DNA of 64,000 nucleotides, from assembly GCF_014764505.1 (NCBI RefSeq), contig NZ_JACXWX010000002.1, forward strand, positions 1 through 64,000. The letters run 5' to 3'. Positions 54,985 to 62,751 of the stretch are shown in pieces. The position numbers were made by a program, and so were the translations under genes. The notes beneath the pieces are model-generated. The model had not been told where the DNA came from, ran no database searches, and saw nothing but the letters and a program-made list of their open reading frames with translations. This DNA comes from Phormidium tenue FACHB-886. Its GTDB lineage: Bacteria; Cyanobacteriota; Cyanobacteriia; Elainellales; Elainellaceae. How positions within the stretch are numbered: the stretch's first letter is position 1; each line of letters starts with the position of its first letter.

Positions 54985-56949
54985 ATGCTATTTCCCTCCC
55001 AAGAGCAACCCGTTTTAACCAGAGAGGAGTTAGAAGCAGCCTTAGCAGATTTGCAGGCAACGGCGGCAAAATTATATCAGCAGAACGAGAGCCTAACTGC
55101 CTACTACCAAGCCGCTGTCGAAGAATCTGAGCGCTATCGGGCTGTGGGCGCCATCGCCCGTTCCCTGCGTCAGTCGCTAGACTCAGCCGAAATCTTACAG
55201 CAAACGGTAATGGCAGTCCGCCATCTGCTACAGGTTGATCGGGTTGTTTTCTACCAGTTTCAGCCCAGTAAAGATTTACAACCGCTGCTCGGGGAAATGG
55301 CAGAAGCCTTGCCAGAGCAAGCGGTCGCCATTGCAGAAGCCTTGCAGCCCCAGTGGCGATCGCTGTTGGGCGGGCAGCTTGATTTGTCCTTAGCCCAGGG
55401 TTTAACCAGCTTCTTTGTGGAACCGAGAGTGTTGGTGGTTGAAGCCGTCGAGCAGACGCCGTTTGTGTCTGCGGTCGCACCGCTGATTGAGCAACAGGTC
55501 AAGGCATTTGTTGCGGTGCCTGTGCTTAGAGCAGCCCAACCTTTTGGAGTTCTCTGTGTACATGAGTGCAGCAGCTACCGGGCTTGGAAGCCTGCCGAGC
55601 TTGAGTCTTTGCAGCAGATCAGCAAAGAAGTGGCGCTCGCCCTGCAGCAGTCCGCGCTATATCGCCAACTGCAGCAGCTCAACGCCGATCTAGAGCAACA
55701 GGTGGAGCAGCGCACACAGCGATTGCGAACCGCGCTTACCTTCGAGTCGATGCTAAAGCGAATTACCGATCGGGTGCGGGACTCGCTAGACGGCAGCCAA
55801 ATTTTGCAGGCAGCCGTGCAGGAATTGACGCTTGTTCTCAACCTGGGCGGCTGCAATGCAGCCCTCTACGACCTAGACCAGGGAACCTCCACTATCCGCT
55901 ACGAATACACGCGCTCGATCCCCACCTGCCAGGGGCGCGTCTCGCAAATGGATGACTTTCCAGAAATCTACGAGCGGCTAAAGCAGGGACAATCTCTCCA
56001 GTTTTGCTCACTGCTGCCCAACCCCGCTCGCGGTAGAGTTGCCATGCTGGCTTGCCCCATTTTTGTCGATCCACACTCCTCAAACGGTTTCGATCGGGCT
56101 GTTCTGGGCGATCTCTGGTTGATTCACCAGGAAGACCACATCTTCCAGGAGTTCGAGATTCGTTTGGTGCAGCAAGTTGCCAGTCAGTGTGCGATTGCCA
56201 TTCGTCAGGCGCAGCTTTACCAAAAAGCACAGCAGCAGGTGCAAGTTCTAGAAAAGCTGAATCAGCTCAAAGATGATTTTCTCAGCACTGTCTCACATGA
56301 GCTACGCACACCCATTACCAACGTCAAAATGGCAGCTCAAATGCTGCGGCTCACCCCCAGCGAGGCTAAACGCCAGCGCTACCTAGATATTCTGGAAAAA
56401 GAAGCGACTCGTGAAGCCGATCTCATTGACGATCTGCTCGACTTACAACGCTTGGAGTCAGCAGTTGCTCCAATAGAACTAGAGCCGATTGATCTGCAAA
56501 CCTGGCTTCCTAGCCTGATAGAACCTTTCCAATCTCGCTTCTCCGATCGCCAACAAATCTTCCAGTTCGATTGCCCTGCTGCACTTCCTACCTTCAACTC
56601 TAACGAGCCAATGCTGCGGCGCATCCTGGCAGAACTGCTCAACAACGCCTGCAAATATACGCCGCCAGATGGCAGAATCAGCCTGACGATCGATCACTCC
56701 GTTTCTCACATCAGCTTCAGCGTTTGCAACTACGCCCATATCCCTGCCGAAGAACTCCCCAAGCTGTTTGATAAATTTTACCGTTGCCCCAATGCTGACC
56801 CCTGGAGCCAAGGTGGTACAGGCTTAGGTTTGGCTCTTGTCCAAAAGCTAGTCGAGCATCTTCAGGGCAGCCTCCAAGTCGAAAGTGCCGATGGATGGAC
56901 AACCTTTAGGGTGAGCTTACCAGCAGGAGGCAAGGGGGGAGCCTTCTAG
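54985..56949 (+). CDS. Sensor histidine kinase with two GAF domains
   Basis: 654 residues. A coiled coil (about 10-45) is followed by a GAF domain (about 65-215, SAEILQQTVMAVRHLLQVDR), a second coiled coil, a second GAF (about 270-405, GSQILQAAVQELTLVLNLGG), a HisKA domain with phospho-His438 (FLSTVSHELRTPITNVKM), and a HATPase_c domain with the N-box (LAELLNNACKYTP) and G-box (GGTGLGLALVQKL). No membrane helix is seen, so it is cytosolic. The first GAF resembles the bilin-type but I do not see the Cys-His chromophore site of a phytochrome or a CBCR motif; the ligand is unknown. No response regulator gene is adjacent. Confidence 0.93.
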   Translation: MLFPSQEQPVLTREELEAALADLQATAAKLYQQNESLTAYYQAAVEESERYRAVGAIARSLRQSLDSAEILQQTVMAVRHLLQVDRVVFYQFQPSKDLQPLLGEMAEALPEQAVAIAEALQPQWRSLLGGQLDLSLAQGLTSFFVEPRVLVVEAVEQTPFVSAVAPLIEQQVKAFVAVPVLRAAQPFGVLCVHECSSYRAWKPAELESLQQISKEVALALQQSALYRQLQQLNADLEQQVEQRTQRLRTALTFESMLKRITDRVRDSLDGSQILQAAVQELTLVLNLGGCNAALYDLDQGTSTIRYEYTRSIPTCQGRVSQMDDFPEIYERLKQGQSLQFCSLLPNPARGRVAMLACPIFVDPHSSNGFDRAVLGDLWLIHQEDHIFQEFEIRLVQQVASQCAIAIRQAQLYQKAQQQVQVLEKLNQLKDDFLSTVSHELRTPITNVKMAAQMLRLTPSEAKRQRYLDILEKEATREADLIDDLLDLQRLESAVAPIELEPIDLQTWLPSLIEPFQSRFSDRQQIFQFDCPAALPTFNSNEPMLRRILAELLNNACKYTPPDGRISLTIDHSVSHISFSVCNYAHIPAEELPKLFDKFYRCPNADPWSQGGTGLGLALVQKLVEHLQGSLQVESADGWTTFRVSLPAGGKGGAF

Positions 56950-57090
56950 ATTGGGCGGTGCTTCTAAGAAATTATCAACTCAATGAAACTACAAACCTAC
57001 GGGAGGGGTTGAAGTAATAAGATTTGCATTGCTTAACATAAGTAAATAAAATTAAGGGAACCGGGATGACCCTCTACCCTAAATTTGTTC

Positions 57091-58128
57091 ATGCAATCAA
57101 AGCTTACTGAGTCCAAGCAGCCCTGGATGCCTGCCCTGCTAATTGCTCCCTTCTTCCTGTGGGGAACTGCCATGGTGGCAATGAAGGGAACGATGCCCCA
57201 CACCACACCGCTATTCATGGCAGGGGTACGGCTCATGCCTGCTGGGCTGTTGGTGCTGATCGCCGCATTTGTAACAAACCGAGCGCAGCCCAAAGGCTGG
57301 CTGGCTTGGTTCTGGATCGTCCTATTTGGACTTGTGGACGGAACGTTGTTTCAAGGATTTTTGGCGGAAGGGCTACAGCGAACAGGGGCAGGACTGGGTT
57401 CGGTAATGATCGACTCGCAGCCGATCGCCGTTGCGCTGATGGCGCGGTTCCTGTTTGGAGAGCAGGTCGGACTTTGGGGCTGGCTGGGATTGGGCTTCGG
57501 CATTGCTGGAATTAGCCTGCTGGGGCTGCCGCAAGATTGGATTTTGGAGCTGCTGCAGGGGGAAGTTAATTTAAATGGGCAGGCTGGCATTGGTCTGGTA
57601 GTGCAGCTTTTCCAAAGTGGGGAATGGCTGATGCTGATGGCAGCGCTGTCGATGGCAGTGGGAACGGTGATGGTGCGGTATGTCAGCCGCTATGTCGATG
57701 CGGTTACGGCGACTGGCTGGCATATGGTGCTGGGCGGCATTCCGCTGCTCGTGGGCTCGGCGCTCTGGGAAACGCAGCCGTGGCAGCAGTTGACTGGTTC
57801 AGATTGGATGGCGCTGTCCTACTCCACTATTTTTGGTAGTGCGATCGCCTACGGGCTATTCTTTTTCTTTGCTACCACAGGCAATTTGACCAGTTTTAGC
57901 TCTCTGACATTTCTGACGCCTGTATTCGCGCTGCTGTTTGGCAATCTGTTTTTAGGCGAAAGCCTCAACCAAATGCAGTGGCTGGGGGTTGGCCTTACCT
58001 TAGTCAGCATTTGCCTGATTAACCAGCGCGATCAGCTTTTAGCCCGACTGAAACTGGGACGAGCGACCGCAACCCCGGCCGAACTAGAGACAGCCCTGTT
58101 GCCCAAACAAGGCAGTGCCATCGACTAA
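57091..58128 (+). CDS. EamA/DMT-superfamily transporter
   Basis: 345 residues with about ten membrane helices in two EamA repeats. ALLIAPFFLWGTAMVAMKGT starts the first repeat, with VDGTLFQGFLAEGLQRTGAG and MARFLFGEQVGLWGWLG; the second starts MLMAALSMAVGTVMVRYVSR and ends NLFLGESLNQMQWLGVG. Such proteins export metabolites, amino acids or drugs across the cytoplasmic membrane by proton exchange. The tail (ATATPAELETALLPKQGS) is polar. ATG 57091 is used; TTG 57085 is two codons upstream. The substrate is unknown. Confidence 0.9.
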   Translation: MQSKLTESKQPWMPALLIAPFFLWGTAMVAMKGTMPHTTPLFMAGVRLMPAGLLVLIAAFVTNRAQPKGWLAWFWIVLFGLVDGTLFQGFLAEGLQRTGAGLGSVMIDSQPIAVALMARFLFGEQVGLWGWLGLGFGIAGISLLGLPQDWILELLQGEVNLNGQAGIGLVVQLFQSGEWLMLMAALSMAVGTVMVRYVSRYVDAVTATGWHMVLGGIPLLVGSALWETQPWQQLTGSDWMALSYSTIFGSAIAYGLFFFFATTGNLTSFSSLTFLTPVFALLFGNLFLGESLNQMQWLGVGLTLVSICLINQRDQLLARLKLGRATATPAELETALLPKQGSAID

Positions 58129-58262
58129 GTTAAAACAGTCCGTTCGGTGAGTCCGCAGCAAGAACAGCGGCGGCAAACAAAATAGCCGTTAGGATGGACT
58201 TGAGCTAGAGTTCTAATCTGCTCAACTGCTTTTAGTCCACTGTTTTGCAGCTGCGATCGCCC

Positions 58263-59144
58263 ATGTCTCTCCGCGCTTATATTCTGCTAGCAATCGCCTG
58301 TCTGAATCTGGGATTTGGTGAGAGTGCACTTGGCTTGGAGCAGGTTGCGGTCTCCAAGACGATCGCTAGTGCAGCCACTTCAGCGAACCAGACAGCGGCA
58401 GAAAGTCCCCGCCCTGCTGAAAGCTCATCAGACTTGGCAAATCAGTGGATTTGGTGGGTAGCGCTCGGTCTGCCGTTGGCGGTGTTGGGCGGCATCTTTT
58501 ATGGGGCTAAGGTAGTAGCCCCTGCGAATTCGGCAAAATCCTCTGAGCCAAAAGCCGCTGTTGCTAAGCCGCCGCAGATTGAAACAGCACCTGAGCCAGC
58601 GATGGAGCCGCCTGCCGATCCAGCCATCGCACCGCCTCCGGGCAGCCTCGCATCGCTTGGATCGCCAATAGTGCCAACCGCTAATTCGCTAATGACGACG
58701 CCAACAGAAACAACCCGCCTCACCAGAGTTGATATTGTCGAAGAACTCGTCAACGATTTGCACAGCCTGGAGCCAAATAAGCGTCGTCAGGCGATCTGGG
58801 AGTTAGGGCAACGCGGTGATTCACGTGCAATCCAGCCGTTAGTCAATCTGCTGATGGATGCAGACTCCCAGCAGCGTAGTCTAATTTTGGCTGCCCTATC
58901 TGAGATTGGCACTCGCACCCTAAAGCCAATGCAGCGAGCGCTGATGATGTCTATGCAGGACGACAGCCCGGAAGTTCGCAAGAACGCAATCCGCGATATG
59001 ACTCGTCTCTGTGATGTGGTAGTACAAATCAGCCAGATTGTGCAATATGCCGCCAGCGACACGGATGCAGAAGTTCGCGACACGGCACAATGGGCGCTAT
59101 CGCAGCTCGATCGCATTCGATCGCTGTCAGAGCGAGAGGAATAA
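58263..59144 (+). CDS. HEAT-repeat protein with signal and transmembrane segment
   Basis: 293 residues. A signal-like N-terminus (LRAYILLAIACLNLGFGESALG) and a second hydrophobic helix (WIWWVALGLPLAVLGGIFYG) at about 68-87 flank a Ser/Ala/Glu-rich part; a Pro/Ala-rich stretch (about 95-150) leads to a C-terminal HEAT-type repeat domain (RRQAIWELGQRGDSRAIQPL, SLILAALSEIGTRTLKPM, EVRKNAIRDMTRL, EVRDTAQWALSQLDR). The repeats resemble phycobilisome-lyase-like HEAT repeats but there is no direct sign of bilin binding. It would sit in the cytoplasmic or thylakoid membrane as a protein-interaction platform. ATG 58263 is used over a TTG six codons upstream. Confidence 0.82.
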   Translation: MSLRAYILLAIACLNLGFGESALGLEQVAVSKTIASAATSANQTAAESPRPAESSSDLANQWIWWVALGLPLAVLGGIFYGAKVVAPANSAKSSEPKAAVAKPPQIETAPEPAMEPPADPAIAPPPGSLASLGSPIVPTANSLMTTPTETTRLTRVDIVEELVNDLHSLEPNKRRQAIWELGQRGDSRAIQPLVNLLMDADSQQRSLILAALSEIGTRTLKPMQRALMMSMQDDSPEVRKNAIRDMTRLCDVVVQISQIVQYAASDTDAEVRDTAQWALSQLDRIRSLSEREE

Positions 59145-59149
59145 AGCTG

Positions 59150-59262
59150 TATAGCGCTATGCACCTACGTTACGACAAATTTTTGTGTGAAAGCCCTGTG
59201 TAAAAGCCTCGCTACGCAGGTTTTACAGAGCAAGGATTTTAATCCAGGTGTGTAGCGCCATA
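59150..59262. repeat. Intergenic palindromic element overlapping the end of an MFS gene
   Basis: The ends are inverted copies: ATAGCGCTATGCACCTA (59151-59167) and CAGGTGTGTAGCGCCAT (59245-59261). The middle has an imperfect hairpin of CTGTGTAAAAGCCT with AGGTTTTACAG around CGCTACG. The layout resembles the copy at 8138-8217. The right end forms the last codons and stop of the MFS gene. Confidence 0.65.
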
Positions 59263-60411
59263 TCGAATCAATATTTCGTGGAATGACCAAAGCGCGATTG
59301 CCATGATTAGAACAACCGCCCTGATCACTTCTAGGCTGAAAGCAGTAACCAGCAGCCCTGTAACACTGGGGACGATCGCCCCGCCGAGCATAGCTGCACT
59401 GACCTGAAAGCCGATCGCATTCGTGGCATATCGACCTAAGCGAGCTGGCGTGCGGGACATGAGGCAAGGGAAGATGGGCGCGAGCGATAAGCCAATGATG
59501 GCAAGTCCAAAGACGCTGAGTGGTACAGCCCCAATGCTGTACAAGAGACTGCCCAGAAGGACACCAAGCGTGCTGAACCGCAGCAGGCGATCGGCGCCCA
59601 ACTTTGGCACGATAAAGCCAAACAACACTCTCCCGACCGTGAGGCTACCCCAGTACAAGCCCACCCAAGTTCCTGCAGTCTCGAGCGGAATCGATCGAGC
59701 CTCGCTGTAGAGGGTGAAGCTCCATTGTCCAGCGGTGGCTTCTACGCCCGTATACACAAAGAAGACAATCAACTGAAGCCAAACCAAGGGCTGTTGCAGG
59801 GTAGGCAGTAAACCTACAGTGGATCGGGATGGGTCTTGGGCTGCTGCCGAAGCGCCGGAGTTTTGCTGCCAAAAAGTGCGGGTGAAAGTAAAGGTGAGCG
59901 CCATTAGAAAAATCAGTGAGGCGATCGACCCGTAGCCCCAACGCCAAGACCCGTATTTTGCCAGAACGCCTGTCATGATTAGGGAGCCGAGCGTAATGCC
60001 GATTCCGTAGCAAGCATGCAGCCAGTTGAGCTGTTTGGCGGAGAAATGGCTGGCAGCGTAGGTATTCAGTCCGGCATCGATCGCCCCAGAGCCTGCACCG
60101 ATCAGCAGCGCACAGCCAGCAAACAGCAGCCAAACGGGTGTGAGTGCATAGCCCACCAAGCCAATTGTCACTCCAGCGCTGCTTAACGCCAGCAGGCTGC
60201 CCACCCCTAGCCGTTGCACCAGCTGTCCGGCAAAAAAACCGGAGGTGAAGTAGCCTACACCTCCTGAAACCAGCACCACACCCAACCCGCTCTGAGGCAA
60301 GCCAAACGTTTCTCGAATGGATGTCCAGGCAACGCCGATCGCTGCATCTGGTAGTCCCAAGCTGACAAAGCTGAGATAAGCGATTGCCAACAGCAGAAAT
60401 TTTGTCCTCAT
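59239..60411 (-). CDS. MFS transporter, sugar/metabolite type
   Basis: 390 residues, about twelve helices. FLLLAIAYLSFVSLGLPDAA starts TM1; motif A-like VQRLGVGSLLALSSAGVTIG follows TM2; GAGSGAIDAGLNTYAASHF is in TM4 and the repeat unit RLLRFSTLGVLLGSLLY in the second half. It belongs to the FucP/FGT-like side of MFS by these motifs, with low certainty. The C-terminus RYGATHLD is encoded by a repeat element (59242-59262), so the original end was probably different. ATG 60411 is used. The upstream acyl-CoA-dehydrogenase-like gene is 60 bases away in the same direction and is probably co-transcribed. Confidence 0.88.
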   Translation of the reverse strand: MRTKFLLLAIAYLSFVSLGLPDAAIGVAWTSIRETFGLPQSGLGVVLVSGGVGYFTSGFFAGQLVQRLGVGSLLALSSAGVTIGLVGYALTPVWLLFAGCALLIGAGSGAIDAGLNTYAASHFSAKQLNWLHACYGIGITLGSLIMTGVLAKYGSWRWGYGSIASLIFLMALTFTFTRTFWQQNSGASAAAQDPSRSTVGLLPTLQQPLVWLQLIVFFVYTGVEATAGQWSFTLYSEARSIPLETAGTWVGLYWGSLTVGRVLFGFIVPKLGADRLLRFSTLGVLLGSLLYSIGAVPLSVFGLAIIGLSLAPIFPCLMSRTPARLGRYATNAIGFQVSAAMLGGAIVPSVTGLLVTAFSLEVIRAVVLIMAIALWSFHEILIRYGATHLD

Positions 60412-60471
60412 GCAGGTTCCGCGAGGGGTACGCTCTAGCAATACGGCAAGAGAGACGAGCGACACATCCTG

Positions 60472-61596
60472 CTATTGAGTGAAGTCAACGCATAGCTGCG
60501 CTTGCCGACTAAGCTGCAGCAAGGTTGCTTCCATTACGGCTGTTGTCTGCCCAAACACAGTGAATGCCAGCGCTTCACGATAAATTCGCTGGGCAGGGTG
60601 GTTGGTGTGGTTGGCTGCACCCCGCGAGACGGCAACCGCAGCTTGGGAACAGCGTCCGGCAAGGTCGATCGCCCAAGCTCTTAGCTTCAGCCGCTGCGAC
60701 AGCACGGCTTCAGTGGGTTCTGCTTGATAAATTTGCTGACGGCAGATGCTGAGTTCTCGATCGAGCGCGGCAAAGGCGGCTGTCACTGCCTTAGTGGATT
60801 GCCCTGCCAGAATATCTAATCCAGCTCGGGCGCATCCCAAGGCAAAGAAGCTGTGATGCAAGGCGTTCTTGCGATCGCTTTGATGAATAGCTTCGGCAGG
60901 TTGAATCATCACGATCTGCGATTGATCCAGGACCCAGTTTTGCACTGTTGCCGTTACCGTGTTGGTTGATGCCATCGCTGCTAGCTGCAGCGGCGGACTG
61001 AAGGCAATCGATCCGCCTGCCTGCGTTGAAGCAGTGAAGGGCATCAGCCCGTAAAGCGCTTGTCCATCTGGCATGGTTGCACCGATGATGAAGCTTTGAA
61101 AGCAGCCGTGGCCCGTGATCCAGGGAACTTCTCCTTGCAGCTGGTAGCCGTTTGGAATGGTAGTTGCTTTCACTAACGGCTCACCCGCTCGCCGCAGTTG
61201 CGAAAAGCCCAAGCCAACTCGCTTTTGCCCATTGGCTAGAAAGGGTAAGTAATCTTGTTTTAACGCTAGGTTTTGGCTTTGGGCGATCAGGGCGGCTGCG
61301 CTCTGGTGCTGGATTTGCAGAAACGCTAGCGCTCCAGAATAGCGCGCTACTAGCTCTTGAAAGGCACGAAAGGAGAGATCGTCTAAGCCAGTCGCTTGTC
61401 CTGGTGCAGTGATACGCAGCGCTAGGAGGTTGCGATCGCCCAAAGCTAAAAAGGCTTGCCGGAGCGCCTCCGAATCGTGGTCTAGCTGAGCTGCTTGGGG
61501 TGCAACTGCAGCTTGGAGATACGCTTCTGTCTGTCTCAGAAACGCTTGATTAAGAGAAGGAATGGAATTGTCTGTAGTATTGACAGAAGTAAGCAT
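60472..61596 (-). CDS. Acyl-CoA dehydrogenase-like flavoprotein
   Basis: 374 residues. The three-domain acyl-CoA dehydrogenase layout is visible: a helical N-terminal domain (FRAFQELVARYSGALAFLQI), a beta domain (VGLGFSQLRRAGEPLVKATT, GYQLQGEVPWITGHG) and a helical C-terminal domain (AGRCSQAAVAVSRGAANHTN). Members use FAD to oxidise acyl-CoA or related substrates. I cannot point to the catalytic Glu with certainty; the region around EALAFTVFGQTTAVMEATLL is where it would lie. Cyanobacteria lack a full beta-oxidation path, so another substrate (as in nitroalkane or indole chemistry of this family) is possible. It precedes the MFS gene. Confidence 0.8.
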   Translation of the reverse strand: MLTSVNTTDNSIPSLNQAFLRQTEAYLQAAVAPQAAQLDHDSEALRQAFLALGDRNLLALRITAPGQATGLDDLSFRAFQELVARYSGALAFLQIQHQSAAALIAQSQNLALKQDYLPFLANGQKRVGLGFSQLRRAGEPLVKATTIPNGYQLQGEVPWITGHGCFQSFIIGATMPDGQALYGLMPFTASTQAGGSIAFSPPLQLAAMASTNTVTATVQNWVLDQSQIVMIQPAEAIHQSDRKNALHHSFFALGCARAGLDILAGQSTKAVTAAFAALDRELSICRQQIYQAEPTEAVLSQRLKLRAWAIDLAGRCSQAAVAVSRGAANHTNHPAQRIYREALAFTVFGQTTAVMEATLLQLSRQAQLCVDFTQ

Positions 61597-61938
61597 GGCA
61601 GAATTACCGCTCCGATTCGGTGAGCTTTCAATCGAAAAATAACAGTTCTGCTGATCGATTAATGAGTTCTATCGCATCTAGTTTTTAGAGATCAGCTCTT
61701 ATTGTCTGGGAAACCCCTTAAAACAAGGCTTTTGCAAAGAGCTGGGTTTTCTAAGCAGACTCCGGGCAATCGGCAGGGAGTGAGGCGAATCAGTTGGAAC
61801 GCAGAAACGGCAATCCGTGGGCGGGGACTCGCTATGATGTGGATCAGGCTGTATCGTCCTTGACCGGACGCTGCGTCAGCTCTTGGCGATCGCTGCCAGC
61901 CGCCCCTGTTCCACTGCATCAACTCAGGAGCAAGTCCT
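61597..61938. other. Divergent intergenic region
   Basis: 342 bases between the acyl-CoA-dehydrogenase-like gene (-) and the MOSC gene (+). It ends with the SD CAGGAG (61925-61930) of the MOSC gene. TTGACC (61860-61865) is a possible -35 box, but I find no -10 at the right distance. No gene is seen. Confidence 0.4.
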
Positions 61939-62751
61939 ATGCCGAGCCTAGACAAAATTTGGATTTACCCAATCAAGTCGCTAGATGGCGTTGAAATATC
62001 ACAGGCAAGCATTTGGCAAGGCGGTGGGCTGGCAGGCGATCGGGAGTTTGCGCTGGTTGATGCGACCGGCAAATTTGTCAACGCCAAGCGCACTGCCGAA
62101 ATTCAGAAGATTCGATCAACGTTTGATCTCTCTACTCGCATAGTAACGTTGGAAGATAAGGGCAAACCTGTCTCCTTCCATTTGGACTATGGTCGCTCTG
62201 GTTTAGAAGCCTGGTTTAGCCAATATTTTGGTTTTTCAGTGTCGCTGGTGCAAGATCGCGATATGGGTTTTCCGGACGACACAAATGCTTCCGGTCCTAC
62301 GATTGTCAGCCTTGCCACCTTAGAGCTGGTGGCTGAATGGTTTGGGATTAGCCTGGATGAGACGCGCTGCCGCTTCCGGACAAATCTAGAAATTGTAGAC
62401 ACTGACCCCTTCTGGGAAGACCAGCTCTATACTGCTGCCGGAGAGCCGATCCCCTTCCAGATTGGCGATGTCAATTTCACCAGCAGCAACCCTTGCTCGC
62501 GCTGCGTAGTACCCACCCGCCACTCCCGAACTGGCGAACGCACCCCCGACTTTCAAAAGATTCTTAGCGCCAAACGAGCTAAAACTCTGCCGCCAGCCGT
62601 GCCGCGGTCGCTATTCAACTCTTTCTACCGATTAACGCTCAATACTAATATTGCGCCTTCGGAAGCCGGAAAAGTAATGCAGGTGGGCGATCAGGTCAGC
62701 GTAACCCCATTACCGAGCGATAGTGGGGTTCCATCTGTTGCAAGGTCTTAG
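61939..62751 (+). CDS. MOSC-domain protein with N-terminal beta barrel (mARC/YcbX type)
   Basis: 270 residues. The MOSC_N barrel opens LDKIWIYPIKSLDGVEISQA and contains GGGLAGDREFALVDATGKFV; the MOSC domain has the conserved Cys region FTSSNPCSRCVVPTRHSRTG, where the first or second Cys would ligate Mo. Relatives such as mARC and YcbX reduce N-hydroxylated compounds; YcbX has a C-terminal ferredoxin domain that is absent here. ATG 61939 is supported by SD CAGGAG. The last 56 bases overlap the 3' end of the convergent amidohydrolase gene, encoding the tail VTPLPSDSGVPSVARS. Confidence 0.9.
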   Translation: MPSLDKIWIYPIKSLDGVEISQASIWQGGGLAGDREFALVDATGKFVNAKRTAEIQKIRSTFDLSTRIVTLEDKGKPVSFHLDYGRSGLEAWFSQYFGFSVSLVQDRDMGFPDDTNASGPTIVSLATLELVAEWFGISLDETRCRFRTNLEIVDTDPFWEDQLYTAAGEPIPFQIGDVNFTSSNPCSRCVVPTRHSRTGERTPDFQKILSAKRAKTLPPAVPRSLFNSFYRLTLNTNIAPSEAGKVMQVGDQVSVTPLPSDSGVPSVARS

